A stretch of 64,000 bases of DNA from DAOSCP01 sp035379625 (GTDB lineage: Bacteria; Bacteroidota; Ignavibacteria; Ignavibacteriales; DAOSCP01): contig DAOSVM010000010.1 in NCBI GenBank assembly GCA_035379625.1, positions 1 to 64,000 on the forward strand, written 5' to 3'. The position numbers and the translations under genes are program-made. The notes beneath the pieces were generated by a model. The model was not told where the DNA came from, made no database searches, and saw nothing but the letters and a program-made list of their open reading frames with translations. This document shows positions 1 through 8,972 of the stretch, one piece after another. Position 1 is the stretch's first letter, and each line of letters opens with the position of its first letter.

Positions 1-71
1 GTTTATTCTTAGAAATAGCACATCCCTTTTTCTTTCCTAATGCATAATTTGGGTTTAATATTTTATTAGTT

Positions 72-97
72 AAAAAAAAAGCTACCCGAAGGTAGCT
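72..97 (-). terminator. Rho-independent terminator of sucC
   Basis: A 7-bp stem (AGCTACC/GGTAGCT) with a CGAA loop is followed, read leftwards, by a run of eight or more U. It lies a few bases after the sucC stop codon. Confidence 0.8.
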
Positions 98-104
98 AAA
101 ATTT

Positions 105-1265
105 TTATCCAACCACTTGTTTGACTTTTTGTGCTGCATCTTCTAGAGTAGTTGCAACAATAAAAGAAAGTCCAGAATTTCGTAACAATTCGCCAGCTTC
201 TAATGAATTTGTCCCCTCCAATCTTACAATAATAGGAATATTTGGTTTCACCTCTTTTGATGCTTCGATAATTCCATTTGCAACTCTATCACAACGAACA
301 ATTCCACCAAATATATTAACTAAAATAGCTTTTACATTTGGATCTTTCATAATAATTTTAAATCCGTTTGCAACTGTATCCTTATTAGCGCCACCGCCTA
401 CATCAAGGAAATTAGCAGGATTTCCTCCAGCTAATTTGATAATATCCATAGTAGCCATTGCCAAACCAGCACCATTTACCATACATCCAACATTTCCATC
501 AAGTTTAACATAATTTAAGTTGCTTGCTGATGCTTCTATTTCAAACGGATCTTCCTCTGATAAATCTCTCATTTCTGCAACATCGGGATGGCGATAGAGA
601 GCATTGTCATCAAAATTCATTTTTGCATCAAGTGCTAAAAGATTATTATCTGGAGTGGTAATTAACGGATTGATTTCTACTAAATTACAATCGTAATCAA
701 CATATAATTTATAAAGTTTCATAAAAAGATCTACACCTTGCTTGTATGCAGTATCCCTGAAACCCAACGCAAAAGAAAGTTCTCTGGCTTGATGTGGTTG
801 AATTCCTAAAAGAGGATCTATAAAAACTTTTGTTATTTTTTCAGGTTGTTCTACAGCTAATTTTTCAATTTCAACTCCACCTTCTTGTGATACTATAAAA
901 ACGTGTTTTTTAGTATTTCTATCAAATGTTAATGCAACATAATATTCTTTTTGTATATCAGCTCCAGGTACAATATAAATTTTATTAATTTTTTTTGCTT
1001 CACCACCAGATTGATAAGTCGCAATTTCTTTTCCTAACATTTCATGTGCTTTTTCTTTGACTTCATCAGGAGATTTAGCAAATTTTACACCACCAGCTTT
1101 ACCACGTCCTCCAGCGTGAATCTGTGCTTTTAAAACAAAAAAATTACCACCAATTTTTTTCGCAGCATCAACAGCTTCATCAACAGTTGTTGCTAAAATT
1201 CCTAATTGTGTCGGTATTCCATATTTGTTAAAAAGTTCTTTTGCTTGGTACTCGTGAATTTTCAT
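105..1265 (-). CDS. sucC: Succinyl-CoA synthetase (ADP-forming), beta subunit
   Basis: Beta subunit of the TCA-cycle enzyme that interconverts succinyl-CoA and succinate with ATP synthesis; it works in the cytosol with a SucD alpha subunit. At 386 residues it is full length. The N-terminus MKIHEYQAKELF and the ATP-grasp stretch KAQIHAGGRGKAGGVK are typical. The conserved DVGGGA and NIFGGIVRCD segments are in the C-terminal flavodoxin-like domain. A GGAG ribosome site precedes the ATG. sucD is not next to it in this window, so the two subunits are apparently encoded apart. A terminator follows directly. The gene is divergent from the M16 peptidase gene, with about 140 bp between them for promoters. 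Confidence 0.96.
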   Translation of the reverse strand: MKIHEYQAKELFNKYGIPTQLGILATTVDEAVDAAKKIGGNFFVLKAQIHAGGRGKAGGVKFAKSPDEVKEKAHEMLGKEIATYQSGGEAKKINKIYIVPGADIQKEYYVALTFDRNTKKHVFIVSQEGGVEIEKLAVEQPEKITKVFIDPLLGIQPHQARELSFALGFRDTAYKQGVDLFMKLYKLYVDYDCNLVEINPLITTPDNNLLALDAKMNFDDNALYRHPDVAEMRDLSEEDPFEIEASASNLNYVKLDGNVGCMVNGAGLAMATMDIIKLAGGNPANFLDVGGGANKDTVANGFKIIMKDPNVKAILVNIFGGIVRCDRVANGIIEASKEVKPNIPIIVRLEGTNSLEAGELLRNSGLSFIVATTLEDAAQKVKQVVG

Positions 1266-1405
1266 AGATAAACTCCATTTTTTAATTTAAATTATAAAAA
1301 AAAAAACTTAAAAAAAAATTTCCAATACGATATTTGTTATTTATAAAAAGTTTCAAAATATTTTTTGAAATGAAAAAAATTATTATATTAACCTTTTGAA
1401 TAATT

Positions 1406-2734
1406 ATGGTTATCAAAATGAGAAAAATTAAAATTTTAATAATATTATTTTTATTCAGTGTTATGGGCTTCAACAAAAATGTTTTGCCTTTTAAATATTT
1501 TCAATATCAACTTGATAACGGATTAAAAATTATTTTAGTTCCAAATATTGGAAAAAATATTGTTTCTTACTATTCTATTGTTATGACTGGTAGTCGCGAT
1601 GAATGGGAAGAAGGCAAAAGTGGCTTCGCACATTTTTTTGAACATATGATGTTCCGTGGGACCGAAAAATATCCAAATTATGATGAAATTATTGCTTCAA
1701 TTGGTGCTGACGCAAACGCCTGGACAAGTGATGACCAAACAGTTTATCATATCAATTTGACAAATAATTACCTTGAGCAAATCATTGACTTAGAAGCTGA
1801 TAGATTCCAAAATTTAAAGTACTCTGAAGCAGATTTTAAAACTGAAGCTGGAGCTGTTTATGGTGAGTTTAATAAAGGACGAACAAGCCCATTTTCAATA
1901 TTAAATGAAGAATTATTAAATCTTGCTTTTGAAAAACATACTTATAAGCATACTGTAATAGGTTTTGAGGATGATATAAAAAATATGCCAAATCAATATG
2001 AATATAGTATTTCATTTCATAAACGTTATTATCGTCCTGAAAATGTTGTTTTGTTAATTGTTGGAGATTTTGATAAAGATAAAACAATAGAGCTAATTAA
2101 AAAATATTATTCTAATTGGCAGCCGGGATATGTCAAACCAAATATATCAAAAGAACCAGAACAAAAAGTTTTCAAAGAAAAAACAGTTCAATATAATGGT
2201 AAAACGCTTCCAATATTAGCTCTTGCATATAAATCAGATTCCTTCGATCCAATGAATAAAAATGTTGTTGCTGCTAAAGTTCTTGAAGAATATTTATTTG
2301 GGCAAACCTCCACTCTTTATAATAAACTTGTACTCGATGAACAGAAAGTTCAATCACTATATGCAGATTTCGCCGCTAATAAAGATCCCAAACTCCTAAC
2401 TATAATAGCAAGAGTTAAAAAGCAAGATGATATAGAATATGTAAAAAAATCAATTATTTCTGAAATTGAAAAGACCAAAACTATTAAAATTCCACAAGAA
2501 AACTTAAAAAATATTAAAAGTCGTTTGAAATACGAATTTTTAATGTCATTAACAAGTCCCGATAGAATAGCAAGCTCTTTAACTTATTATATTTCTTTGC
2601 GTGGTAAAATAGAAGACATAGATAAATATTTTGAAACATTAGAAAATATTTCTCAAAGTGATATAATAAATGCTGCAAAAAGATACTTTAATGAAAATAA
2701 ATTAACCCAAATAATTTTGGTAGGTAAAAAATGA
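1406..2734 (+). CDS. M16 family zinc metallopeptidase (catalytic subunit)
   Basis: Pitrilysin/processing-peptidase-like protease, 442 residues, probably periplasmic because the N-terminus is a hydrophobic signal-like stretch. It carries the inverted zinc motif HFFEH (HxxEH) followed by MMFRGTEKYP, with a downstream glutamate in EAGAVYGEF that fits the third zinc ligand. The C-terminal half has the usual M16 inactive-domain fold signature (YYRPENVVLLIVGDF). A second start at 1418 gives MRKIKILIILFLF, an equally good signal peptide; no clear ribosome site decides between them. The next gene encodes the M16 partner lacking the zinc motif and overlaps by 4 bp, so the pair is probably translated together and forms a heterodimer, as known for this family. 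Confidence 0.9.
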   Translation: MVIKMRKIKILIILFLFSVMGFNKNVLPFKYFQYQLDNGLKIILVPNIGKNIVSYYSIVMTGSRDEWEEGKSGFAHFFEHMMFRGTEKYPNYDEIIASIGADANAWTSDDQTVYHINLTNNYLEQIIDLEADRFQNLKYSEADFKTEAGAVYGEFNKGRTSPFSILNEELLNLAFEKHTYKHTVIGFEDDIKNMPNQYEYSISFHKRYYRPENVVLLIVGDFDKDKTIELIKKYYSNWQPGYVKPNISKEPEQKVFKEKTVQYNGKTLPILALAYKSDSFDPMNKNVVAAKVLEEYLFGQTSTLYNKLVLDEQKVQSLYADFAANKDPKLLTIIARVKKQDDIEYVKKSIISEIEKTKTIKIPQENLKNIKSRLKYEFLMSLTSPDRIASSLTYYISLRGKIEDIDKYFETLENISQSDIINAAKRYFNENKLTQIILVGKK

Positions 2735-4215
2735 AAATAATAAACATATTATTTATAACTATGGCCTTCCTAAATACTTATGCTAATAGTTTTTTCCCAA
2801 CAAAGCTATATGATAAAAATGATAAAATTATTAATGTAAAAGTTTGGTTTAAAGTGGGCTCTCAAAATGACCCAGAAGGTAAAGAGGGAATTTGTTATTT
2901 GACTTCAAAAACAATGGCAAATGGTAATACTTTAAATTTTAAATATTCAGAAATATTAAAAAAACTTTATCCTTATGCTGCTGGATATGATGTGAATGTT
3001 TCTACTGAAATGACAGTCTTTAATTTCTCTGTTCATAAAGATAATTTTAATAAAGTAATAAATTTATTTACAGATGCTATTGTAAATCCTGCATTTGATG
3101 AAAAAGATATTGAAAGAATAAAATCAAATATGTTAACTTATTTAGAAAGTACATTACTTTATAATAATGATGAAGAATTAGGTAAAGCTGTTTTATATAA
3201 TGAAATATTCAAAAATACACCTTATGCTCATATAACACAAGGTTTTCCAAAATCAATTAATAATATTACAAAACAAGATATCGTAAACTTTTATAAACAA
3301 TATTTTAACAAAAATAATTATCAGGTTTTTATTTCTGGCGATTTTGATGAAAAAATGTATAATAAAATATATGACTTGTTAAAAAAATTACCTGATGGTA
3401 AAAAATCTGAATATCCGCAGATAGTATATGAGCCTATTGTTGGGAATAATGCTTTAATAATAGAAAAAGATGCAAATGCTACTGCAATTTCGGTAGGAGT
3501 AAATATTCCTATTGTAAGAGGAATGAGAGATTGGTATGCATTGGCTATTGCAAATTCATACTTTGGCGAACATAGAAATTCTATTTCCCATTTGTATCAA
3601 GTTATTCGTGAAGCTCGTGGATTGAATTATGGTGATTATTCTTACATAGAACATTTTCCTAATGGTGGTTCCTTAAATATGCCACCTCAAAATGTATGCA
3701 AAAGATATCAACTTTTTGAAATTTGGATTAGACCGGTACCTAATAATACACATCTTTTTGTAATTAAAGCATTAAAATACGAGCTTGATAAACTTTATAA
3801 AAATGGTTTAACAGTGGAACAATTTGAAAAACAAAAAAAATTCTTAAAAAACTATATAAATTTCTATGCCCAAACTAACTACGAAAGATTAGGTTATAAA
3901 ATTGATGATATTTTTTACGGAATTAAGGAAGGACATTTAAATCTTTATCAAAAAATGTTAGATGAAATTACTTATGATGAAGTACAAAATGCCATTAAAA
4001 AGTATTTGAACCCTGAAAACCTTTTATTTGTTATTATTACAAAAGATGGTGAAACCTTAAAAAAGGAATTACTATCTAACCAATTTGCCAAAATTACTTA
4101 TACTTCACCAAAACCTGATTATATTTTAAGAGAAGATGAAGTAATAGGTAATTATAATTTAAATTTCAAAAATATTGAAATAAGGCAAATTCAAAATGTA
4201 TATAATAACAAATAA
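2731..4215 (+). CDS. M16 family peptidase-like protein (non-catalytic partner)
   Basis: 494-residue M16-fold protein with a short signal-like N-terminus (about residues 1-18). The position where HxxEH should fall lacks the zinc ligands, so it is likely the substrate-binding, inactive partner of the preceding peptidase. The fold is recognisable from segments such as FYKQYFNKNNYQVFISGDF and from the REARGLNYGDYSY region, which matches the conserved R/Y substrate-binding part of M16 C-terminal domains. It starts inside the stop codon of the upstream gene (ATGA overlap). Paired active/inactive M16 genes are common in the Bacteroidota. The physiological substrate is unknown. Confidence 0.85.
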   Translation: MKIINILFITMAFLNTYANSFFPTKLYDKNDKIINVKVWFKVGSQNDPEGKEGICYLTSKTMANGNTLNFKYSEILKKLYPYAAGYDVNVSTEMTVFNFSVHKDNFNKVINLFTDAIVNPAFDEKDIERIKSNMLTYLESTLLYNNDEELGKAVLYNEIFKNTPYAHITQGFPKSINNITKQDIVNFYKQYFNKNNYQVFISGDFDEKMYNKIYDLLKKLPDGKKSEYPQIVYEPIVGNNALIIEKDANATAISVGVNIPIVRGMRDWYALAIANSYFGEHRNSISHLYQVIREARGLNYGDYSYIEHFPNGGSLNMPPQNVCKRYQLFEIWIRPVPNNTHLFVIKALKYELDKLYKNGLTVEQFEKQKKFLKNYINFYAQTNYERLGYKIDDIFYGIKEGHLNLYQKMLDEITYDEVQNAIKKYLNPENLLFVIITKDGETLKKELLSNQFAKITYTSPKPDYILREDEVIGNYNLNFKNIEIRQIQNVYNNK

Positions 4216-4226
4216 AGGGTATAAAT

Positions 4227-5204
4227 ATGCTTTACAACACAATTATTATTGGTGCCGGTCCTGGAGGAATAAGTTCTGCCGTTGAGTTAATTCATAATGG
4301 CATCGATAAGAATTCAATTCTCATTCTAGAAAAGGAAAATGAACATTCTCATTCTATAAGAAAGTTTTATCCAGAAGATAAACTTGTTACTGCTAATTAC
4401 AAAGGTTTTGAAGCTAGAGCTCTTGGAAATATTTCCTTTACTGATTGTTCCAAAAATGAATATATTAAATTTATGGACGATATTATTGAAAAGTATCAAC
4501 TTAATATTGCTTTTGGTGAACAAGTTCATGAAATTGATAAAAATGATGATGGAACATTCACAGTTTTAACAAATAAGGAATATCATACAAAAACAGTTAT
4601 TATCGCAATTGGAATTTTAGGAAAACCCAAAAAACCAGATTATAAAATTCCTTTATCCTTAAACAAAAAAGTTTTCTATGATGTTTCTGAATTAAAAGAA
4701 ATTACTAACAAAGATATTTTAGTTGTAGGTGGTGGTGATAGTGCTGCCGAATATGTACAATATTTTTTAAAATTAGATAATAAAGTTTCTTTAAGTTATC
4801 GCGGAACTGAGTTCAAAAGAATGAATAAATACAATCTTGCTGATACATTAGAAGCTATAAAAAATAATCAAATAATTCTGTATATGCCATCAAACATTAA
4901 AGAAGTCAAAGATGTTGATGGAAAAATTGAAGTAAATTTTATCGAAGAACAATTCGGGAAAAAATATTTTGATTATATTATTTATGCACTAGGTGGTACT
5001 ACACCTAAAAATTTTCTTGAAAAAATTGGAATTCACTGTGGTAATGGGCAACCTTGTTTAATGGATAATTTTGAAACTAATTTACCTGGGATGTTCATAA
5101 CAGGCGATTTAGGTGCAGGGCCTAAAGGTGGTTCTATCATTAGAGCGTTTAATATTTCAAAAAAAGTAGCTGATGAAATATGTCAAATTTATTTAAACAA
5201 GTAA
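4227..5204 (+). CDS. FAD/NAD(P)-dependent oxidoreductase, thioredoxin reductase-like (YpdA-like)
   Basis: 325-residue two-domain flavoprotein. The FAD dinucleotide motif is IIGAGPGGISSA at the N-terminus. The NAD(P)H-binding motif is VVGGGDSAAEY near residue 170. The C-terminal FAD-contact segment is GMFITGDLGAGPKGG. There is no redox CxxC pair, so it is not a classical thioredoxin reductase; the layout is closest to YpdA-type disulfide reductases or ferredoxin-NADP reductase-like proteins. An AAAGGG ribosome site precedes the ATG. It follows the M16 pair by 11 bp and overlaps the GH9 gene by 25 bp, so it is probably in the same operon, although no functional link is evident. Confidence 0.8.
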   Translation: MLYNTIIIGAGPGGISSAVELIHNGIDKNSILILEKENEHSHSIRKFYPEDKLVTANYKGFEARALGNISFTDCSKNEYIKFMDDIIEKYQLNIAFGEQVHEIDKNDDGTFTVLTNKEYHTKTVIIAIGILGKPKKPDYKIPLSLNKKVFYDVSELKEITNKDILVVGGGDSAAEYVQYFLKLDNKVSLSYRGTEFKRMNKYNLADTLEAIKNNQIILYMPSNIKEVKDVDGKIEVNFIEEQFGKKYFDYIIYALGGTTPKNFLEKIGIHCGNGQPCLMDNFETNLPGMFITGDLGAGPKGGSIIRAFNISKKVADEICQIYLNK

Positions 5205-6841
5205 GTTTTTTATTCCTGATTTTTAATCTGATAGGATGTTATGCTAAAGGTGATAATAACGATATTTACGTTAGATACAACCAAATAGGTTATCTACCAT
5301 ATCAAAATAAATCAATAATTATTTTCTCCCAGAAAGATTTAAATCAAAAAAATCTTTTAATTATTAATTCAAAAAATATTGAGATAAAAAGAATTAAACT
5401 AGGTAAATCTCAATTTAAGTGGGGAAAATTTAATTATAATTACAAAATAAATGTATCAGATATAACATTAAATGATAGCTACAATATATTGATAGATAAT
5501 AAGATAATTAATAGATTTAATGTATCAACTGAAATATATAAACCAATTGCTGAATCGGTTTTAAGCTTTTTTAAATCACAAAGGTGTGGATATACAAATC
5601 CTTCTAATCACGATGTCTGCCATATAGCTGATGCAACACAAATTTATGATGAAAATGGAAATTTACTTAATGTTCAAGCAGATTTAACGGGCGGTTGGCA
5701 TGATGCTGGCGATTATATCAAATTTATCAATACAACAGCTTTTACAACTTATATGTTGTTATTTTCATATGAATTCGATCCTCAACTTTTTGGTTTTGAT
5801 AACAATAAAAATAATATTCCAGACGTTCTTGAAGAAGCAAAAGTCGGTTTAGATTGGCTTCTAAAATGTTATTTAGGAAATGGAAAACTTGTCAATATTG
5901 TTCAAAATTTGCAAGATCACGATCAAGGTTGGCGATTACCTGAAAAAGATCCACTGAAATTTAATCGCCCAGCATATCTTTCAATAGGGAAAAATACAAT
6001 AGGTTTATATACAGCTACACTTGCTCTTGGTAGTAGAATTTGGAAAAATGTTATCAATTATCCAGAATTTGCCGATAAATTGCTTACAACAGCCCAAGAA
6101 GTTTATAGCTATTATCCAAATGTTCCTGATATTGATGATAATCCCACTAAAATGTATATTGATAATAAATTTACCGGTAAAATGGCACTTGGCGCTTTAG
6201 AATTATACATAAGTACATATGATCAAAAATACCTAAATGATGCCAAATCTTTCGCAGATAAAACTCAACCAGATTACTGGTGGAGTTGGGGAGATGTAAG
6301 TACATTAGCTTTCTATAAAATAGCCAAATTTGAACCAAAACATATAAATAAAATCCAAAATAACTTAATTCATTTTACAAATTCCTTTAAGAAAAATTTT
6401 TTCGAAAATGCTGCCGATTTTTCTTGGGGAACAACTCATTCGCTGTTAGGAGTTTCATTAAATGCAATTTTATATAAAACTTTAACAAATAATTCAACAT
6501 ATGATAGTTTATCAACTGCTCAATTAGATTATATTTTAGGAAAAAATAATTGGGGAATTAGCTTTATATATGGTTTTGGGAGAAATTACGTTAAAAACTT
6601 ACATTCACAAATTGCTTTTTTTAATGATGGAAAATTATATGGAGCCATAACAGCTGGACCTGTACCTGCTGATAAATATAAAGTTTATAAAATCAAACAC
6701 GAAAAAGATGATTACCTTAAAGATTTTCAAAATGAATATGGTGTTTATTATGATGATAGATTTGATTATTTAACTAATGAGCCAACTATTGTAACTAATG
6801 CTACTGCTTTTTTTGTGTTCGGATATTATTCACAATTTTAA
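5180..6841 (+). CDS. Glycoside hydrolase family 9 (endoglucanase-like) lipoprotein
   Basis: 553-residue beta-glucan hydrolase. The N-terminus is a lipoprotein signal with lipobox LIGC (Cys at about residue 20), so it is probably anchored to a membrane. Residues about 30-115 form the Ig-like CelD N-terminal domain (YNQIGYLPYQ). The catalytic (alpha/alpha)6 barrel follows. GGWHDAGDYIKF holds Asp175 and Asp178, the expected water-activating pair. The C-terminal GH9 signature is complete (Tyr523, Asp525, Tyr530, and the acid Glu534 in EPTIVTNA). It ends with the barrel and has no sorting domain. The start overlaps the preceding flavoprotein gene by 25 bp. The 3' end overlaps recD on the other strand by 12 bp. 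The exact substrate (cellulose, mixed-linkage glucan or other) is not determined. Confidence 0.9.
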   Translation: MSNLFKQVSFLFLIFNLIGCYAKGDNNDIYVRYNQIGYLPYQNKSIIIFSQKDLNQKNLLIINSKNIEIKRIKLGKSQFKWGKFNYNYKINVSDITLNDSYNILIDNKIINRFNVSTEIYKPIAESVLSFFKSQRCGYTNPSNHDVCHIADATQIYDENGNLLNVQADLTGGWHDAGDYIKFINTTAFTTYMLLFSYEFDPQLFGFDNNKNNIPDVLEEAKVGLDWLLKCYLGNGKLVNIVQNLQDHDQGWRLPEKDPLKFNRPAYLSIGKNTIGLYTATLALGSRIWKNVINYPEFADKLLTTAQEVYSYYPNVPDIDDNPTKMYIDNKFTGKMALGALELYISTYDQKYLNDAKSFADKTQPDYWWSWGDVSTLAFYKIAKFEPKHINKIQNNLIHFTNSFKKNFFENAADFSWGTTHSLLGVSLNAILYKTLTNNSTYDSLSTAQLDYILGKNNWGISFIYGFGRNYVKNLHSQIAFFNDGKLYGAITAGPVPADKYKVYKIKHEKDDYLKDFQNEYGVYYDDRFDYLTNEPTIVTNATAFFVFGYYSQF

Positions 6842-8569
6842 TACTTTTTCTAATTTTTCTATAAGACTACTTTCTCTTTTATATTCTTGTGAAACGCATT
6901 TTATAAGCGTATTCCTATTTGCCCAAATTTCAACATATTTTCTTGCTCTTGTTATTGCAGTATACAATAATTCTTTTGATAAAACTTTACTGTTTTCATC
7001 TCCGAGAATAATCATAACATTATTATATTCTGAACCTTGACTTTTATGTACTGTTAATGAAAAAGCTGTTTCATATTCTGGTAATCTTAACTTATGAATT
7101 TTCCTTATCTCGTTTCCATTTTTTAATATAAAGTAATCTTTATCCACAAATCCAACATCACCATTATATAATTTGGTGTTAATATCATTTTTGGTTATAA
7201 TCAAAGGTTTACCATCATACCAACTTAGATCTTTAATTTTTAATTTTTTCTTTAAAAGGTTTTCAATAATAAAGTTAATTCTATTCTTGCCAAGCGTACC
7301 ATCTTTACTATCGGTTAAAATGATAAAATTCTCTAATAGTTTAAATTTTTCTAAATATTCATCATAAGTATTAGGAGAAAAATTTATGTATTCAGTAATA
7401 TACTTCTCAATCTTTTTATCCAAAAACGAGATAAAATTTTCAAAGTTTTCAGGAATATTATAAAATTTAATATCAGCTGTTTTATTTTCATAGATGATTT
7501 CTAATAATTCATTAACCTTTTTCTCATTTACTATATTACTAACTTTATAAATTCCGCTATCTTCCCCAAATCTGTAATTTTTATTTAATTCAACATAAAA
7601 ACTTTTTATAAAATTGTTCGAATTTGCAAAACTACATAAATCACCAAAAACATTTCCAGGTTCTACAGAAGAAAGTTGATTCTTATCGCCTATTAAAATT
7701 ATTTTAGTATCCTTTTGTATTGATGATAGCAATTTATAAAATAATGGTAGTGAAATCATAGAAGTTTCATCAACAACAATTAAGTCAAAATTTAACGGAT
7801 TATTTTTATTATAATGGAAAGTTGGAGAAGGGAATTTTGATTTTAATAATGTATGAATAGTATAAGCTTTAGTTGGAAATTTATCTTTTAAATTTTTGAA
7901 AATTTCTAATTCAAATAAATATGCATTTTTAATCAAAAATTCTTCTAAAGATGTTTGTAATCTTGCAGCAGCTTTACCAGTTGGGGCACATATTCCAATG
8001 GATAAATCATTATTTTTGTATAATAAAAGTAATAATATTTTAGCTACAGTGGTTGTTTTGCCAGTACCTGGGCCACCAGTTAGAATTGTAAATTTATTTT
8101 TCAAAGCAATTTCTGCAGTTTTTCTTTGCATATTATTCTGTTCTATTCCGAATAGAACGTCTAAAAATTTTTCATTATTATTATCTTCTTGAAATTCCGA
8201 ATTAAAACATTCAATCAAAAGCTTTGCAGTTCCAAGCTCGTATTGGTAGTATTTATTTATATATACTTTACCATTTTCGTAAAGCAATGGTTTATTTTCG
8301 GGATATTTACCTACAACATTCGATGAGAGTAATTCTTTTACAATATCTTCAGTGCTTGGCAAATCTATTTCAGTTGTTTCTAAATATTTATTAATATTAT
8401 ATAAATTTAAGTAAATATGTTGATGTATGTTAAGAGAAGCACTTGTAAGAGCTGCTATTATTTGCACGATTTCAGATGATTTACCATTTAATTTATTTAC
8501 GAATTTCGCAAAATTATAACAAAAATCACTAATTATTTTATTTTCTAATAAAATTTCAAGCGAACTCAT
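6830..8569 (-). CDS. recD: Exodeoxyribonuclease V alpha subunit (RecD helicase)
   Basis: 579-residue SF1B DNA helicase. Walker A is GGPGTGKTTT with Lys171. Walker B is DLIVVDETSM, and the sensor stretch is ILIGDKNQLSSVEPGNVFGDL. The C-terminal UvrD-like motif VHKSQGSEYNNV and the final TAITRARKYVEIW complete the set. An N-terminal domain of about 150 residues matches RecD rather than RecD2, which is longer. An AAAGG ribosome site precedes the ATG. It lies 403 bp downstream of recB on the same strand; that gap contains a repeat element, so recD may have its own promoter. Together with recB and recC it would form the heterotrimer that processes double-strand ends. Confidence 0.92.
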   Translation of the reverse strand: MSSLEILLENKIISDFCYNFAKFVNKLNGKSSEIVQIIAALTSASLNIHQHIYLNLYNINKYLETTEIDLPSTEDIVKELLSSNVVGKYPENKPLLYENGKVYINKYYQYELGTAKLLIECFNSEFQEDNNNEKFLDVLFGIEQNNMQRKTAEIALKNKFTILTGGPGTGKTTTVAKILLLLLYKNNDLSIGICAPTGKAAARLQTSLEEFLIKNAYLFELEIFKNLKDKFPTKAYTIHTLLKSKFPSPTFHYNKNNPLNFDLIVVDETSMISLPLFYKLLSSIQKDTKIILIGDKNQLSSVEPGNVFGDLCSFANSNNFIKSFYVELNKNYRFGEDSGIYKVSNIVNEKKVNELLEIIYENKTADIKFYNIPENFENFISFLDKKIEKYITEYINFSPNTYDEYLEKFKLLENFIILTDSKDGTLGKNRINFIIENLLKKKLKIKDLSWYDGKPLIITKNDINTKLYNGDVGFVDKDYFILKNGNEIRKIHKLRLPEYETAFSLTVHKSQGSEYNNVMIILGDENSKVLSKELLYTAITRARKYVEIWANRNTLIKCVSQEYKRESSLIEKLEKVLKL

Positions 8570-8648
8570 TTATTACCTTTTAGTTAACACGTTTATTGCT
8601 TATTGTATTTACATTTATGTTCTAATAAAAAAAATTAAAAATATTATA

Positions 8649-8720
8649 TTACTCAGACGGTGTAAGCTTACCGCCGCACGCAAAAAATTTGCGTGCGGCT
8701 ATTGCGGGCTTACAGCCCGC
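8649..8720. repeat. Short copy of the inverted-repeat element family (right end plus one inner hairpin)
   Basis: The block starts TTACTCAGACGGTGTAAGC, the reverse complement of the right terminus of the three full elements in this window. It continues with a near-perfect hairpin (GCCGCACGC ... GCGTGCGGC, 8673-8699) and a second hairpin GCGGGC-TTACA-GCCCGC (8704-8720) that resembles the inner hairpin of the full copies. Its orientation is opposite to the full copies. It sits between recB and recD. The rest of the 403-bp gap (8721-8972) is AT-rich with nothing I can identify. Confidence 0.8.
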
Positions 8721-8972
8721 AAGAAACGATCCCATATCCAATTTCTTTATATAACCATAGCATAAATAGATTATATATTTGTATATAATATTCTCAACTA
8801 CAACAATTTATATTGTATTATCAAACTTTTTGTAAAAAGGCGAAGTATAATAATTCAAATTATATATAATTATTTATTATGATAAGTAAAAAAAATCATA
8901 TTAAATTTATTTTTCTTCAGAGCCATTTTAAATTACTAATTTTTATTAACTTAGCCTAATATATTTATTGCG

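Noticed and set aside
1..71. Possible end of a neighbouring gene left of sucC
   Set aside because: Both strands have short open stretches, but no start, domain or family is recognisable in so few bases.
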